Source: Saccharomonospora xinjiangensis XJ-54
Lineage (GTDB): Bacteria > Actinomycetota > Actinomycetes > Mycobacteriales > Pseudonocardiaceae
NCBI RefSeq assembly: GCF_000258175.1
Contig: NZ_JH636049.1
Span: 3,449,482-3,513,481, forward strand
Direction: 5' to 3'
Length of the DNA stretch: 64,000 nucleotides
Every line of letters starts with the position of its first letter. Within the stretch, counting starts at the first letter, position 1. Position numbers and translations under genes: made by a program. This document shows, piece after piece, positions 7,835 to 19,587 of the stretch. A model generated the notes under the pieces. The model was not told where the DNA came from, did no database searches, and saw nothing but the letters and a program-made list of their open reading frames with translations.

Positions 7835-8617
7835 TTGGGCGCGCTGGTACTAGCCGCAGGTGACGAATTCACACCGCCGACGGCAGAATCCTTCGATCTG
7901 CCGGCAATCTTCGGCTGGGTCACGAAACCCATGCTGCTTGCCGTGCTCTCGGTCGTCATCATCGTGGCCTTCTTCCTGATGACAACAAGGAAGATGAGCG
8001 TCGTTCCCGGCAAGGGGCAGTTCCTTGTCGAATCGATCTACGACTTCGGGCGCAACAACATCGCCCGTGAACAGATCGGTGCGGCCGACTTCCTCCGTTT
8101 CGTGCCGCTGGTGCTGAGCCTGTTCACCTTCATCCTGGTGAACAACCTGTTCGGGCTCGTGCCGATCCTCCAGTTCCCGACGATGTCCCACATCGGGTTC
8201 CCGCTCGCCCTTTCGGTGCTGGTGGTCTACCCCGTGTACCACTACGCGGGCATCCGGAAGCACGGCCTCGGCAGGTACCTCAAGAACCAGCTCTTCCCGC
8301 CGGGCGCACCGAAGTGGGTGTACGTCCTGCTGACGCCGATCGAGTTCTTCACGAAGTTCGTGATGAACCCGATCACGCTCGCCATCCGAGTCTTCGCGGC
8401 GATGTTCGCGGGTCACTTGCTGATCATGCTGTTCGGGATCTCGGCCGAGTACCTGCTGTTGCACGGCGAGGGCGTGCTCAAGGCGATTTCCGCGTTGTCG
8501 TTCGCGGGTGCCGTGGCGATCACATTCATCGAGGCGCTCATCATGGTGATCCAGGCGTTCATCTTCGCGTTGTTGTCGGCCAACTACATCGGGGCCGCTC
8601 TGGCCGAAGAGCACTGA
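7835..8617 (+). CDS. atpB: F1Fo ATP synthase subunit a
   Basis: Proton-channel subunit a in the membrane Fo sector. Six hydrophobic segments. The essential stator arginine is in MNPITLAIRVFAAMFAG near residue 180, with the conserved LLSANYIGAAL region at the C-terminus. 260 aa, normal for actinobacteria. The start is TTG 7835: GGAAGGAG (7822-7829) is 5 nt upstream, and the next in-frame candidate would remove the N-terminal residues. First gene of atpBEFHAGDC. Confidence 0.95.
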   Translation: MGALVLAAGDEFTPPTAESFDLPAIFGWVTKPMLLAVLSVVIIVAFFLMTTRKMSVVPGKGQFLVESIYDFGRNNIAREQIGAADFLRFVPLVLSLFTFILVNNLFGLVPILQFPTMSHIGFPLALSVLVVYPVYHYAGIRKHGLGRYLKNQLFPPGAPKWVYVLLTPIEFFTKFVMNPITLAIRVFAAMFAGHLLIMLFGISAEYLLLHGEGVLKAISALSFAGAVAITFIEALIMVIQAFIFALLSANYIGAALAEEH

Positions 8618-8725
8618 GCGACCCGGAAAAGACCGGCGGACGGGCCACGCGAAGGTGACGTCCGTTCAACCCCAAGGCAAAACCTCCGTTAACCGAACAC
8701 GGACGAAGTTGGAAAGGGAAATCAC

Positions 8726-8974
8726 GTGAGCTCCATGCTTCTTGCCCAGCAGGCCGCCGCGACCGACATCAACGCCGGTCTCGCCGTCATCGGCTACGGC
8801 CTCGGCGCTATCGGTTCCGGTATCGGTGTGGCCATGATCTTCTCGTCGGTCATCAGCGGCACCGCCCGCCAGCCCGAGGCGCAGGGCAAGCTGATGAACA
8901 TCGGCTTCACGACGTTCGCCCTGGTCGAGGTGCTCGCACTGCTCGGGTTCGTGCTCTTCTTCCTCGCGGGCTGA
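8726..8974 (+). CDS. atpE: F1Fo ATP synthase subunit c
   Basis: Proteolipid that forms the rotor ring. Two transmembrane hairpin helices over 82 aa. The glycine zipper GYGLGAIGSGIG lies in helix 1, Arg48-Gln49-Pro50 in the polar loop, and the proton-binding carboxylate is Glu68 in FALVEVLALLG. A glutamate rather than a Na+-type ligand set indicates H+ coupling. This is the subunit targeted by diarylquinolines in mycobacteria. GTG 8726 with GGAAAGGGA at 8711-8719. Confidence 0.97.
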   Translation: MSSMLLAQQAAATDINAGLAVIGYGLGAIGSGIGVAMIFSSVISGTARQPEAQGKLMNIGFTTFALVEVLALLGFVLFFLAG

Positions 8975-9021
8975 CGCTCCTCCACCGACTGTTTGAATAA
9001 CCAGACGAAGTGGAGACGGCG

Positions 9022-9579
9022 ATGATTCTGGCGCAGGAAGAGTACAACCCGGTTCTTCCGCACACCTCCGAGATCATCATCGGTCTTGTCGCTTTCCTCC
9101 TCCTGCTGTTCGTCATCACGAAGTTCGTCAAACCGCGCTTCGAGAAGCTGTACGAGGAGCGAGCAGCGAAGATCGAGGGCGGTATCGAGAAGGCCGAGAA
9201 GGCTCAGGCCGAGGCCGAGCAGGCGCTGGCGCAGTACAAGGCGCAGCTTGCCGAGGCTCGTAGCGAGGCCGCCAAGATCCGTGATGACGCACGGGCCGAG
9301 GCCGAGCAGATCAAGGAAGAGCTGCGGGCGCAGGCCGAGGAGGAGGCGCGGCGCATCGTCGCGCAGGGCGAGGCACAGTTGCAGGCCCAGAGGGCTCAGC
9401 TGGTGGCCGAGCTTCGAGACGATCTCGGACGCAACGCCGTCCTGCTCGCTGGGCGGATCGTGGGCGAGTCGCTCGAGGACGAGGCGCGGCGCCGAGGCAC
9501 CGTTGACCGGTTCCTGAGCGAACTCGAAGCCAGTGGCTCTGTCAGTGGTGCGGCTGGTGCGGCCGGAGCAAGGAAGTAG
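9022..9579 (+). CDS. atpF: F1Fo ATP synthase subunit b
   Basis: Peripheral stalk subunit. One membrane helix (IIIGLVAFLLLLFVITKF, about 18-35) is followed by a long Ala/Glu/Lys/Gln coiled coil of about 130 residues that reaches up to F1. 185 aa. ATG 9022 has GGAG at 9012-9015, spaced 6 nt; a GTG at 9010 overlaps that Shine-Dalgarno and is less likely. Ends 7 nt before atpH. Confidence 0.95.
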   Translation: MILAQEEYNPVLPHTSEIIIGLVAFLLLLFVITKFVKPRFEKLYEERAAKIEGGIEKAEKAQAEAEQALAQYKAQLAEARSEAAKIRDDARAEAEQIKEELRAQAEEEARRIVAQGEAQLQAQRAQLVAELRDDLGRNAVLLAGRIVGESLEDEARRRGTVDRFLSELEASGSVSGAAGAAGARK

Positions 9580-9586
9580 GGCCTAG

Positions 9587-10408
9587 ATGACGCTGCATGC
9601 TGCGAGCCGCGAGGCTCTGAGCTTCGCCGAGACCCGTCTCGACGGAGTACTCGGCGACGCGGGCGCCGATCCGTCCGCCGTCGGGGAAGAGCTGCTCTCC
9701 GTGGTGGATCTGCTCACCAGGGAGATCGGGCTACGGCGGGCCGTGTCGGACGGTTCGTCGGACCCCGAGGCCCGCAAGCAGCTGGTCGCCACCCTGCTGC
9801 GGGACAAGCTCTCGGCCCCCGCGCTGTCGGTGCTGGAAGCCGTGGTGGGCGAACGGTGGTCGAACCCGCGCGAGCTGGTGGACGGCCTCGAACACCTCGG
9901 TTTCTCCGCTCTGCTCGCCGGTGCGGAGAAAGCGGGCAAACTGGACGCCGTCGAAGACGAATTGTTTCAGTTCGCTCGTATCCTGGAGAGCACGCCCGAG
10001 TTGGAGGGTGCGCTGTCCGACAGGACGGCGCCCACCGAGGCCAAGCGCGGCCTCGCCCGCCAGCTCGTGGCGGACAAGGTCGATCCGATCACGAAGGTGC
10101 TGATCGAACAGGCCGTGGTTCGCCCGCGTGGCCGCAGTGTCGCTCACGGTGTGGACAGGCTGGTCGAGCTGGCCGCCGGTCGTAGCGACAGGGCAGTTGC
10201 CCGCGTCACCAGCGCGACGGAGCTGACGGACGAGCAGCGCGACCGCCTCGCAGGGCAGCTGGAACGACTGTTCGAGAGGCCGATCGCGTTGCACGTGGCT
10301 CTCGACCGTTCGCTCGGCGCAGGCCTGGTGGTCCGGGTCGGCGACGAGGTGATCGACGGCAGTGCCGCCGGAAGGCTGGAAGCCTTGCGCAGGCAACTGG
10401 CCGGGTGA
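9587..10408 (+). CDS. atpH: F1Fo ATP synthase subunit delta
   Basis: Stator subunit delta (OSCP-like) joining the peripheral stalk to the top of F1. 273 aa, longer than the E. coli protein of about 177 aa. The extra N-terminal helical region, roughly the first 90 residues, resembles the long delta seen in actinobacteria, where mycobacteria carry a b-delta fusion. Here subunit b is complete and separate, and the N-terminus of this protein has no membrane helix. The C-terminal Gly-rich strand region ([21 protein letters not shown]) is typical of delta. Confidence 0.92.
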   Translation: MTLHAASREALSFAETRLDGVLGDAGADPSAVGEELLSVVDLLTREIGLRRAVSDGSSDPEARKQLVATLLRDKLSAPALSVLEAVVGERWSNPRELVDGLEHLGFSALLAGAEKAGKLDAVEDELFQFARILESTPELEGALSDRTAPTEAKRGLARQLVADKVDPITKVLIEQAVVRPRGRSVAHGVDRLVELAAGRSDRAVARVTSATELTDEQRDRLAGQLERLFERPIALHVALDRSLGAGLVVRVGDEVIDGSAAGRLEALRRQLAG

Positions 10409-10470
10409 ACGTCCGGCGACATGACACATACTTTGCACACTGGCAAGAACGAAGTGAGAGCGGGAACGAC

Positions 10471-12114
<1,644 letters not shown>

Positions 12115-12123
12115 GGCGCGGGT

Positions 12124-13056
12124 ATGGCCGCTCAGCTTCGCGAGCTCCGGCAGAAGGTCCGGGCAACCAAGTCGATCGGGAAGATCACCAAGGCGATGGA
12201 GCTCATCGCCACCTCCCGCATCAGCAAGGCACAGGCACGGGTCCAGGCTTCCCGGCCGTACGCCGCGGAGATCACGAACGTGCTCTCCGCGCTGGCGACG
12301 GCCAGCACGAACCTCGACCACCCGCTGCTCGTGCAGCGCCCGAACCCCTCACGGGTGGCCGTTCTCGTGGTCACCAGTGACAAGGGTCTGTGCGGTGCTT
12401 ACAACGCCAACGCCCTGCGTGCGGCCGAGGAACTGCTTGCCCTGCTCCGTGAGCAGGGCAAGAACCCGCAGCTGTACGTGATCGGCGGCAAGGGCGTGAA
12501 CTACTACCGGTTCCGCAACAGGGAGATCGCGGCCAACTGGACCGGGTTCTCGCAGCAGCCGCACTACGAGAACGCCGCCGAGGTCGGCGAGACCCTGGTG
12601 AACGCTTTCCTCGCCGGCGCGGACGACCAGGGCACCGATGCGGGAGCGGACGGTGTGCTTGGTGTGGACGAACTGCACATCGTCTACACGGAGTTCCGGT
12701 CGATGCTGACGCAGACCCCGGTCGCTCGCCGCATCGCGCCGCTCGAGGTGGAGTACACCGAGGAGCCGGGGGGCATCCCGCCCGCGTACGAGTTCGAGCC
12801 GAGCGCCGAGCAGCTGCTGGGTGCTCTGCTGCCGAAGTACATCAACACCCGCATCTACGCGGCGTTGCTGGAGTCGGCGGCATCCGAACTGGCGGCTCAG
12901 CGCAACGCCATGAAGTCGGCGTCGGACAACGCCAGCGAGCTGGTCGAGACGTACACCCGGCTGGCGAACCAGGCCCGCCAGGCCCAGATCACCCAGGAGA
13001 TCAGCGAAATCGTCGGTGGGGCGGACGCGCTCGCCGCCACAGGAAGTGATGTGTAA
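12124..13056 (+). CDS. atpG: F1 ATP synthase subunit gamma
   Basis: Central rotor shaft. 310 aa. The conserved N-terminal coiled-coil strand is [39 protein letters not shown] follows in the Rossmann-like domain. The C-terminal helix carries [19 protein letters not shown] and ends with [16 protein letters not shown]. The middle contains an acidic insertion ([18 protein letters not shown], near 175-190), in the region where actinobacterial gamma subunits have an extra loop. It begins 10 nt after atpA and ends 4 nt before atpD. Confidence 0.96.
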   Translation: MAAQLRELRQKVRATKSIGKITKAMELIATSRISKAQARVQASRPYAAEITNVLSALATASTNLDHPLLVQRPNPSRVAVLVVTSDKGLCGAYNANALRAAEELLALLREQGKNPQLYVIGGKGVNYYRFRNREIAANWTGFSQQPHYENAAEVGETLVNAFLAGADDQGTDAGADGVLGVDELHIVYTEFRSMLTQTPVARRIAPLEVEYTEEPGGIPPAYEFEPSAEQLLGALLPKYINTRIYAALLESAASELAAQRNAMKSASDNASELVETYTRLANQARQAQITQEISEIVGGADALAATGSDV

Positions 13057-14493
<1,437 letters not shown>

Positions 14494-14503
14494 GTTCCGT
14501 GAG

Positions 14504-14540
14504 CGACGGGGTGGCGTCCACTGTGGATGTGGCCCCGTCG
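14504..14540 (+). promoter_or_regulatory. Stem-loop between atpD and atpC
   Basis: CGACGGGG (14504-14511) pairs perfectly with CCCCGTCG (14533-14540), with inner pairing TCCA/TGGA around a CTG loop. It is followed by TTCGTGT rather than a T-run. It lies in the only large gap inside the F1 genes (131 nt). A TACACT -10-like box at 14584-14589 follows. It could be an attenuator, an RNA-stability element, or mark a separate atpC promoter. Confidence 0.5.
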
Positions 14541-14624
14541 TTCGTGTATCGCCGGTGTGTGTCAGCACGTCGGCGGGCCCGGCTACACTGGGCGGAACGC
14601 GCGTGAGGCATGAAGGAGAGCTAC

Positions 14625-14990
14625 GTGGCTGAGATGTCCGTCGAGCTGGTGGCCGTCGAACGCCGCCTGTGGTCGGGTACGGCCAAGTTCGTCGCCGCGC
14701 AGACCACCGAAGGCGAGATCGGTATCCTCCCCGGCCACGAGCCGGTGCTGGGACAGCTCGTCGAGGGCGGCATCGTCAAGGTGACCACCACGGACGACGA
14801 GACCGTGACCGCGGCCGTACACGGCGGTTTCCTTTCGGTGACGGGCAGCGCCGTCAGCGTTCTCGCGGAATCGGCCGAACTCGGTGGTGAGATCGACGTG
14901 GAGCGAGCGCGCCGCGCGTTGTCCAAGGAGGACGCGACGGAGCGTGCGAGGGCTGCGGCCCGGCTCCGGGCGGCCGGTCAGTCGGTCTGA
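14625..14990 (+). CDS. atpC: F1 ATP synthase subunit epsilon
   Basis: Inhibitory/rotor subunit epsilon. 121 aa, the same length as the M. tuberculosis protein. An N-terminal beta sandwich ([15 protein letters not shown] through [21 protein letters not shown]) is followed by a short C-terminal helical pair ([25 protein letters not shown]). GTG 14625 is preferred because AAGGAGAG (14613-14620) precedes it; the ATG at 14610 lies upstream of that site. Confidence 0.95.
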   Translation: MAEMSVELVAVERRLWSGTAKFVAAQTTEGEIGILPGHEPVLGQLVEGGIVKVTTTDDETVTAAVHGGFLSVTGSAVSVLAESAELGGEIDVERARRALSKEDATERARAAARLRAAGQSV

Positions 14991-15014
14991 CCGGACTACG
15001 AGCGGGAGCCGACC

Positions 15015-15449
15015 ATGGACATCGCGACGCTGGTCCTGGCGCTCCTGCTCGTTCTGCTCGTCCTTGCGTTGTGCTACGCGCTGCGGTGGGTGGTCATGCG
15101 CCGTCACGGCGGCGTGAGCGTGGCTCTGCGGTGGCAGCCGGACCGCGAACGGTCGGGCTGGCACCTCGGTGTCGGTAGGTACCAGGGTGAGGAATTCGTC
15201 TGGTATCGCGTGTGGAGTCTGCGGGTCGGCCCTAGTCGCGTTTTCCGCAGGGACACGCTGGAGATCGTCGGTCGCCGTGATCCGGTCGGCACCGAGTCGT
15301 ACGCCGTTCCGGCAGACTCGCGCGTGCTGCGATGCCGTCCAGGCGATGACGAGGCCATTGAGATCGCCATGGGCCCCGGGGCGCTGACAGGTTTTCTATC
15401 CTGGCTCGAATCGGCCCCTCCAGGCCGCCGCCTTCCGAGAGCGGGCTGA
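15015..15449 (+). CDS. DUF2550 family membrane-anchored protein
   Basis: 144 aa with one N-terminal membrane helix (LVLALLLVLLVLALCYAL) and a basic soluble domain (VALRWQPDRERSGWHLGVGRYQGEEFVWYRVWSLRVGP...) on the far side. This corresponds to Rv1312, a conserved actinobacterial protein of unknown function that always follows atpC. The soluble domain has PH-like Trp and beta-strand density, but no catalytic motif is visible. It is followed by a 21-nt-period repeat cluster before the convergent pduO gene. Confidence 0.8.
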   Translation: MDIATLVLALLLVLLVLALCYALRWVVMRRHGGVSVALRWQPDRERSGWHLGVGRYQGEEFVWYRVWSLRVGPSRVFRRDTLEIVGRRDPVGTESYAVPADSRVLRCRPGDDEAIEIAMGPGALTGFLSWLESAPPGRRLPRAG

Positions 15450-15459
15450 CTCAGCCCCG

Positions 15460-15522
15460 CGTGTCCGCACTTCTCGTACATGCGTTGGCACTTGTGGCAC
15501 GAGTGTCCGCACTTTTCCGTAC
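15460..15522. repeat. 21-nt repeat cluster (locus A)
   Basis: Two good copies (15460-15480 and 15503-15522) of the GTGTCCGCACTT motif flank one degenerate copy (GTTGGCACTTGTGGCACG). The cluster is intergenic, 11 nt after the DUF2550 stop and before the convergent pduO stop. A weak inverted partner (GTCGGCAGACTTTCCGACAC) follows near 15555-15575. Same family as the arrays at 22587-22761 and 42014-42190. Confidence 0.7.
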
Positions 15523-15596
15523 CCACATCGGCAGGTCTTTCCCGGCCACCGGCCGTCGGCAGACTTTCCGACACTCCAGGTTCGCGCCTTCCGGCC

Positions 15597-16169
15597 TCAG
15601 CGGTCGCCCCCGGGCTTCCACAACACGTCTCCGCCGGGGTTGGCCACCCTGGCGAGGATGAAAAGCAGATCCGAGAGCCGGTTGAGGTAGGTCACGGCGA
15701 TCGCGTTCGTGCCGTCCGGGTCGGCTTCGACGAGTGCCCACGCCGACCGCTCGGCCCTGCGGGCCACCGTCCGCGCCTGGTGCAGCAGCGCCGCCCCCGG
15801 AGTACCACCGGGGAGGATGAACGACGTCAGCTTGCCGACCCGCTCGTTGAACTCGTCACACCAGTGCTCAAGGCGTTCGACGTATTCCTTGGTGACGCGC
15901 AGCGGCGGATAAGGGGGATTGTCGATCACCGGGGTGCTCAGGTCGGCGCCGACGTCGAAAAGCTCGTTCTGCACGTGCCGGAGCACCCGGTTGATCTCCT
16001 CGGGCAGCGAGCCCAGCGCGATCGCGACGCCGACCACCGAGTTCGTTTCGTCCACGTCGGCGTACGCGCCGAGGCGCGGATCGGTCTTGGGAACGCGGGT
16101 TCCGTCGCCGAGTGCCGTGGTTCCGTTGTCGCCGACCCGGGTGTAGACGCGGTTGATCCGTACGGGCAT
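15597..16169 (-). CDS. pduO: Cob(I)yrinic acid a,c-diamide adenosyltransferase (PduO type)
   Basis: Transfers the adenosyl group of ATP to cob(I)alamin to make coenzyme B12. 190 aa. The PduO-type ATP-binding N-terminus is YTRVGDNGTTALGDG, with the active-site region DETNSVVGVA and the C-terminal RTVARRAERSAWALVE. Rv1314c occupies the same place, opposite to and upstream of murA. A TAGACT -10 box lies 6 nt before ATG 16169, suggesting a leaderless mRNA. Confidence 0.92.
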   Translation of the reverse strand: MPVRINRVYTRVGDNGTTALGDGTRVPKTDPRLGAYADVDETNSVVGVAIALGSLPEEINRVLRHVQNELFDVGADLSTPVIDNPPYPPLRVTKEYVERLEHWCDEFNERVGKLTSFILPGGTPGAALLHQARTVARRAERSAWALVEADPDGTNAIAVTYLNRLSDLLFILARVANPGGDVLWKPGGDR

Positions 16170-16175
16170 GGCGGC

Positions 16176-16181
16176 AGTCTA
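16176..16181 (-). promoter_or_regulatory. -10 box, leaderless promoter of pduO
   Basis: TAGACT on the minus strand, 6 nt before the pduO ATG, with no Shine-Dalgarno. Confidence 0.55.
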
Positions 16182-16352
16182 CGGCCAGGGGCTGCCCGGA
16201 GGCACTGGCCACATCGACGTGCGGCCACCGGCCGAGCCCACTTATCGTCCGTAGGTGTCCGAACGTTTCAGTATGAGCGATCTTGTGACCCGGTTGATCG
16301 GTAACGTGCCCCAGCGCACACGCCGTGACCGAGCCGGGCATGATGGGCCACC

Positions 16353-17636
16353 ATGAGCGAGCACTTCGACGTGTACGGCGGTGCGCGTCTGGTCGGCGAG
16401 GTCGAGGTTGTCGGCGCCAAGAACAGCGTGTTGAAGCTGATGGCGGCCGCCCTGCTCGCCGAGGGGACCACCACGATCAGCAACTGCCCGCAGATCCTCG
16501 ACGTCCCGTTGATGGCCGACGTCCTGCGCAGCGTGGGTTGCGAGGTCGAGATGGACGGCGACGTCACGCGCATCACCACGCCTGCCGAGCTGTCGCACCG
16601 CGCCGACTCTCCCGCGATGGGCAAGCTGCGTGCGTCCGTGTGCGTACTCGGTCCTCTGGTGGGGCGGCTGAAACGCGCTGTGGTGGCGCTGCCGGGCGGG
16701 GACGCCATCGGGTCGCGGCCGCTGGACATGCACCAGAACGGGTTGCGCAAGCTGGGGGCGACGAGCGCGATCGAGCACGGTTGCGTGGTTGCCGAGGCGG
16801 ACGGGCTGCACGGCGCGCAGATCTGGCTGGACTTCCCGAGTGTCGGCGCGACGGAGAACATCCTGATGGCGGCGGTACTGGCCGAGGGAACCACGGTGAT
16901 CGACAACGCCGCCAGGGAGCCCGAGATCATCGATCTGTGCACGATGCTCACCGAGATGGGCGCGCGCATCGAGGGAGCTGGCACTTCGACGCTGACCGTG
17001 GAGGGCGTGGATTCGCTGCACCCCACCGAGCACCGCGTGATCGGCGACCGCATCGTGGGGGCGACCTGGGCTTTCGCCGCGTCTATGACCCAGGGCGACG
17101 TGACGGTGACCGGTGTTGACCCGCACCACCTCGACCTGGTGCTGGACAAGCTGAGGCTGGCGGGTGCCGACGTCACCACGTACGACGGGAAGGGTTTCCG
17201 CGTCGTGCAGGACGGGCGGCCGAAGGCCGTGGACTTCGTGACGTTGCCGTATCCGGGCTTCGCCACCGACCTGCAACCGTTCGCCGTCGCGCTCTCTGCG
17301 GTGTCCGACGGCACCTCGATGATCACGGAGAACGTCTACGAGGCGCGGTTCCGGTTCATCGAGGAGATGGTGCGGCTCGGCGCCGACGCGAGGACCGATG
17401 GCCACCACGCCGTCGTCCGTGGTGTGGAACGGCTGTCGAGCGCGCCGGTGTGGGCCTCCGACATCCGCGCGGGTGCCGGCCTTGTGCTCGCGGGTCTCTG
17501 CGCGGAGGGCGTCACGGAGGTGTGGGACGTGTTCCACATCGATCGCGGCTATCCCGCGTTCGTGGAGAACCTCAATCGTCTCGGCGCGCGGGTCGAGCGC
17601 GTCACTGCCGAACCCGACCGCGTCGTCGCCGAGTGA
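16353..17636 (+). CDS. murA: UDP-N-acetylglucosamine 1-carboxyvinyltransferase, Asp117 form
   Basis: First committed step of peptidoglycan synthesis: enolpyruvyl transfer from PEP to UDP-GlcNAc. 427 aa, two inverse alpha/beta barrel domains. The N-terminal [18 protein letters not shown] and the PEP-binding Arg in [16 protein letters not shown] are intact. The active-site loop reads [13 protein letters not shown], with Asp117 (codon 16701-16703) where most bacteria have the cysteine alkylated by fosfomycin. The M. tuberculosis enzyme has the same Cys-to-Asp change and is fosfomycin-insensitive. Convergent with lysE, the two stops only 6 nt apart. Confidence 0.96.
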   Translation: MSEHFDVYGGARLVGEVEVVGAKNSVLKLMAAALLAEGTTTISNCPQILDVPLMADVLRSVGCEVEMDGDVTRITTPAELSHRADSPAMGKLRASVCVLGPLVGRLKRAVVALPGGDAIGSRPLDMHQNGLRKLGATSAIEHGCVVAEADGLHGAQIWLDFPSVGATENILMAAVLAEGTTVIDNAAREPEIIDLCTMLTEMGARIEGAGTSTLTVEGVDSLHPTEHRVIGDRIVGATWAFAASMTQGDVTVTGVDPHHLDLVLDKLRLAGADVTTYDGKGFRVVQDGRPKAVDFVTLPYPGFATDLQPFAVALSAVSDGTSMITENVYEARFRFIEEMVRLGADARTDGHHAVVRGVERLSSAPVWASDIRAGAGLVLAGLCAEGVTEVWDVFHIDRGYPAFVENLNRLGARVERVTAEPDRVVAE

Positions 17637-17642
17637 GCGGCG

Positions 17643-18266
17643 TCAGTCGTTGATCGCGAGGGCCGCGCCGAATCCGATGAGTGTCGTGCCGGTGGCCACA
17701 TCGAGGCCCCGGCGCACGCTCCTTCGCTGGAACCAAACCCGCACCGTGTGCACGAACGCCACCAGCAGGAGCAGCCACACCGCGCCGAGCACCGCGAAGG
17801 TGTAGGCCAACAGCAGCGTGTCACCCGTCGAGTGGTGGGCCGGATCGATGAACTGCGGCAGTACCGAGAGGTAGAGGGCCAAGACCTTCGGGTTCGTGAC
17901 GTTGGAGAGGAATCCCTCGCGGAACCGGCGAAGCACGCCGGACCGCGCCGCGATCCCGTCGAGTGCCGCGTACTCGCCCCTGCGCGCCGATCTCAGTGCT
18001 TGGACGCCGAGATAGCAGAGGTAGATCACACCGATCCAGCGGAGGGTCTGGAACACCGGTTGCGACCGCACGATGAGGGCGCCGAGGCCGAACGCCACCG
18101 CTGTGCCCTGAACGAGGTTGCCTGCCGCGATGCCGGCCGAGGCGACGAGGCCACCCCGGAAGCCTCCCGCGAACGAGTTCTTCAGCGTGACGACGGTGTC
18201 GGGGCCGGGGGCGAGCACCACGAGGACGACCAGGATCAGGTAGCTGCCGTACGTACTCCACGTCAC
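17643..18266 (-). CDS. LysE/RhtB-family amino acid exporter
   Basis: 207-aa membrane protein with six hydrophobic segments. The family signature is near the start, LVVLAPGPDTVVTLKNSFAGGFRGGL, then GIAAGNLVQGTAVAFGLGAL. A central basic loop (RRGEYAALDGIAARSGVLRRFREGFL) precedes NVTNPKVLALYLSVLPQF. The substrate is probably a neutral or basic amino acid or homoserine lactone. GTG 18266 is chosen: TACGCT lies 8 nt upstream and the longer open frame to 18599 is Arg/Thr-rich noise. Confidence 0.85.
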   Translation of the reverse strand: MTWSTYGSYLILVVLVVLAPGPDTVVTLKNSFAGGFRGGLVASAGIAAGNLVQGTAVAFGLGALIVRSQPVFQTLRWIGVIYLCYLGVQALRSARRGEYAALDGIAARSGVLRRFREGFLSNVTNPKVLALYLSVLPQFIDPAHHSTGDTLLLAYTFAVLGAVWLLLLVAFVHTVRVWFQRRSVRRGLDVATGTTLIGFGAALAIND

Positions 18267-18274
18267 GTCGTCCG

Positions 18275-18280
18275 AGCGTA
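18275..18280 (-). promoter_or_regulatory. -10 box, leaderless promoter of the lysE-family gene
   Basis: TACGCT on the minus strand ends 8 nt before GTG 18266. No Shine-Dalgarno is present. Confidence 0.5.
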
Positions 18281-18546
18281 ACCGGAAGCGGTGTGTTGCG
18301 GTGGTGGAACGCAGCGTGTGTGACGTCGCCGACGGGGTCGCGAGCATGGGTCCGCTCCGGGTGGAAATTCGCTCCGTCACACCGTTGAGCTGCCGAATCG
18401 TGGGTACAGACATACGGTCGGTGCAGGGAATATGCGCAGTGGGAAGTCGAGTCGAAATGGTCATTCGCCGTCGCTGACGCGGGGTCCGAGGGGGCCGTAT
18501 CCGCCCTTTCGTCACCCCGTGGTGTTGATCTCGGTCTGATAACGGA

Positions 18547-18589
18547 GGGTCAACTCGGTTTTGACCCGATCGTGCAAAACACCTACGTT
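18547..18589 (+). promoter_or_regulatory. ehuBCDA promoter with overlapping palindromic operator
   Basis: -35 TTGACC (18561-18566), 17-bp spacer, -10 TACGTT (18584-18589). A perfect inverted repeat GGGTCAA-N7-TTGACCC (18547-18553 / 18561-18567) overlaps the -35, so a dimeric regulator bound there would block or shape RNA polymerase contact. The predicted leader is about 60 nt, with AAGGGG before ATG 18659. This is the main content of the 392-nt gap between lysE and ehuB; I see nothing else definite in it. Confidence 0.6.
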
Positions 18590-18658
18590 CGGTGACCATG
18601 TAGGAGAAGGCCGTTCGTCTGAGTCGGCGAACAGACCCAATCGGTAAGGGGTGCGATC

Positions 18659-19564
18659 ATGGCTCAGGGTGAGTGGGCACGACGGGTTCTGTCCCGACGA
18701 TCTGCCATGAAAGGTGCGCTCGCGGTCGGAGTTACCGCGACGCTCGCGGCGTGTACGGAAGCACCACAGACGGGCAGCCAGGGCGGCGGGAACACGCTGC
18801 AGCGCCTTCGCGACGCGGGCACGGTGCGGGTCGGTATCGCAGGTGAGATTCCATACGGGTTCACCAGGGACGGCGAGGTGACGGGTGAGTCGCCCGAGGT
18901 CGCCAAGGCTGTGTTCAACGCCATCGGGGTACCCAATGTCGAGTCCACCCAGGTGGAATTCGGCCAACTGATCCCCGGACTGAACGCGGGACAGTACGAC
19001 ATGGTGGCCGCGGGGATGGCGATCCTGCCGGAGCGGTGCCAGCAGGCACAGTTCTCGGCCGTTGACTACGTCACGAACACGGCTTTCCTTGTGCCGCAAG
19101 GCAATCCGGAGGGCATCAACAACTTCGAGGACGTCAAGGCGAAGGGCGTCAACCTCGCTGTCCTTTCGGGAACGATCGAGCAGCAGGTCGCCGAGTCTCT
19201 CGGTATCACCAACGTGCAGACCTTCGGCGGCCAGGCTGAGATGCTTCAGGCGATCCAGGCCGATCGCGCCTACGCGGGCGCGCTCACCGACATCTCGTTG
19301 CGGGCGTTGCTCGAGCAGAACCCCAACGCGAAGCTCGAGGTGACCGACGGTTTCGTGCCGGTCGTGGACGGTGAGGAGCAGCTTCAGGCGGGCGGTTTCG
19401 TGTTCCGCAAGGGCGACACAGACCTGGTGAACGCCTTCAACGAGGAGTTGCGGAAGCTCCACGAGAACGGCCAGTGGCTGGAGATCGTGCGGCCGTTCGG
19501 GTTCACAGAGGACAATCTGCCGCCTGCGGACGTCACCACCGAACAGCTGTGCTCGGGCGAGTGA
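18659..19564 (+). CDS. ehuB: Ectoine/hydroxyectoine-type ABC transporter substrate-binding lipoprotein
   Basis: Family 3 extracellular solute-binding protein, 301 aa. The N-terminus has a twin-arginine-like SRRSAMKGAL followed by the lipobox LAAC, so it is probably a Tat-exported lipoprotein. The two-lobed domain starts at LQRLRDAGTVRVGIAGEIPYGF. The EhuB assignment rests on gene order (binding protein, two permeases, ATPase) and on overall resemblance to ectoine-uptake sets; a polar amino acid substrate remains possible. First gene of a four-gene operon behind a sigma70-like promoter with a palindromic operator. Confidence 0.75.
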   Translation: MAQGEWARRVLSRRSAMKGALAVGVTATLAACTEAPQTGSQGGGNTLQRLRDAGTVRVGIAGEIPYGFTRDGEVTGESPEVAKAVFNAIGVPNVESTQVEFGQLIPGLNAGQYDMVAAGMAILPERCQQAQFSAVDYVTNTAFLVPQGNPEGINNFEDVKAKGVNLAVLSGTIEQQVAESLGITNVQTFGGQAEMLQAIQADRAYAGALTDISLRALLEQNPNAKLEVTDGFVPVVDGEEQLQAGGFVFRKGDTDLVNAFNEELRKLHENGQWLEIVRPFGFTEDNLPPADVTTEQLCSGE

Positions 19565-19587
19565 TGCCCGGGGCCAGGTAATCGAAT

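Noticed and set aside
15456..15600. Insertion sequence remnant after the DUF2550 gene (an IS lies near here in M. tuberculosis)
   Set aside because: No transposase fragment, no terminal inverted repeats with target duplication; only the 21-nt repeats are present.
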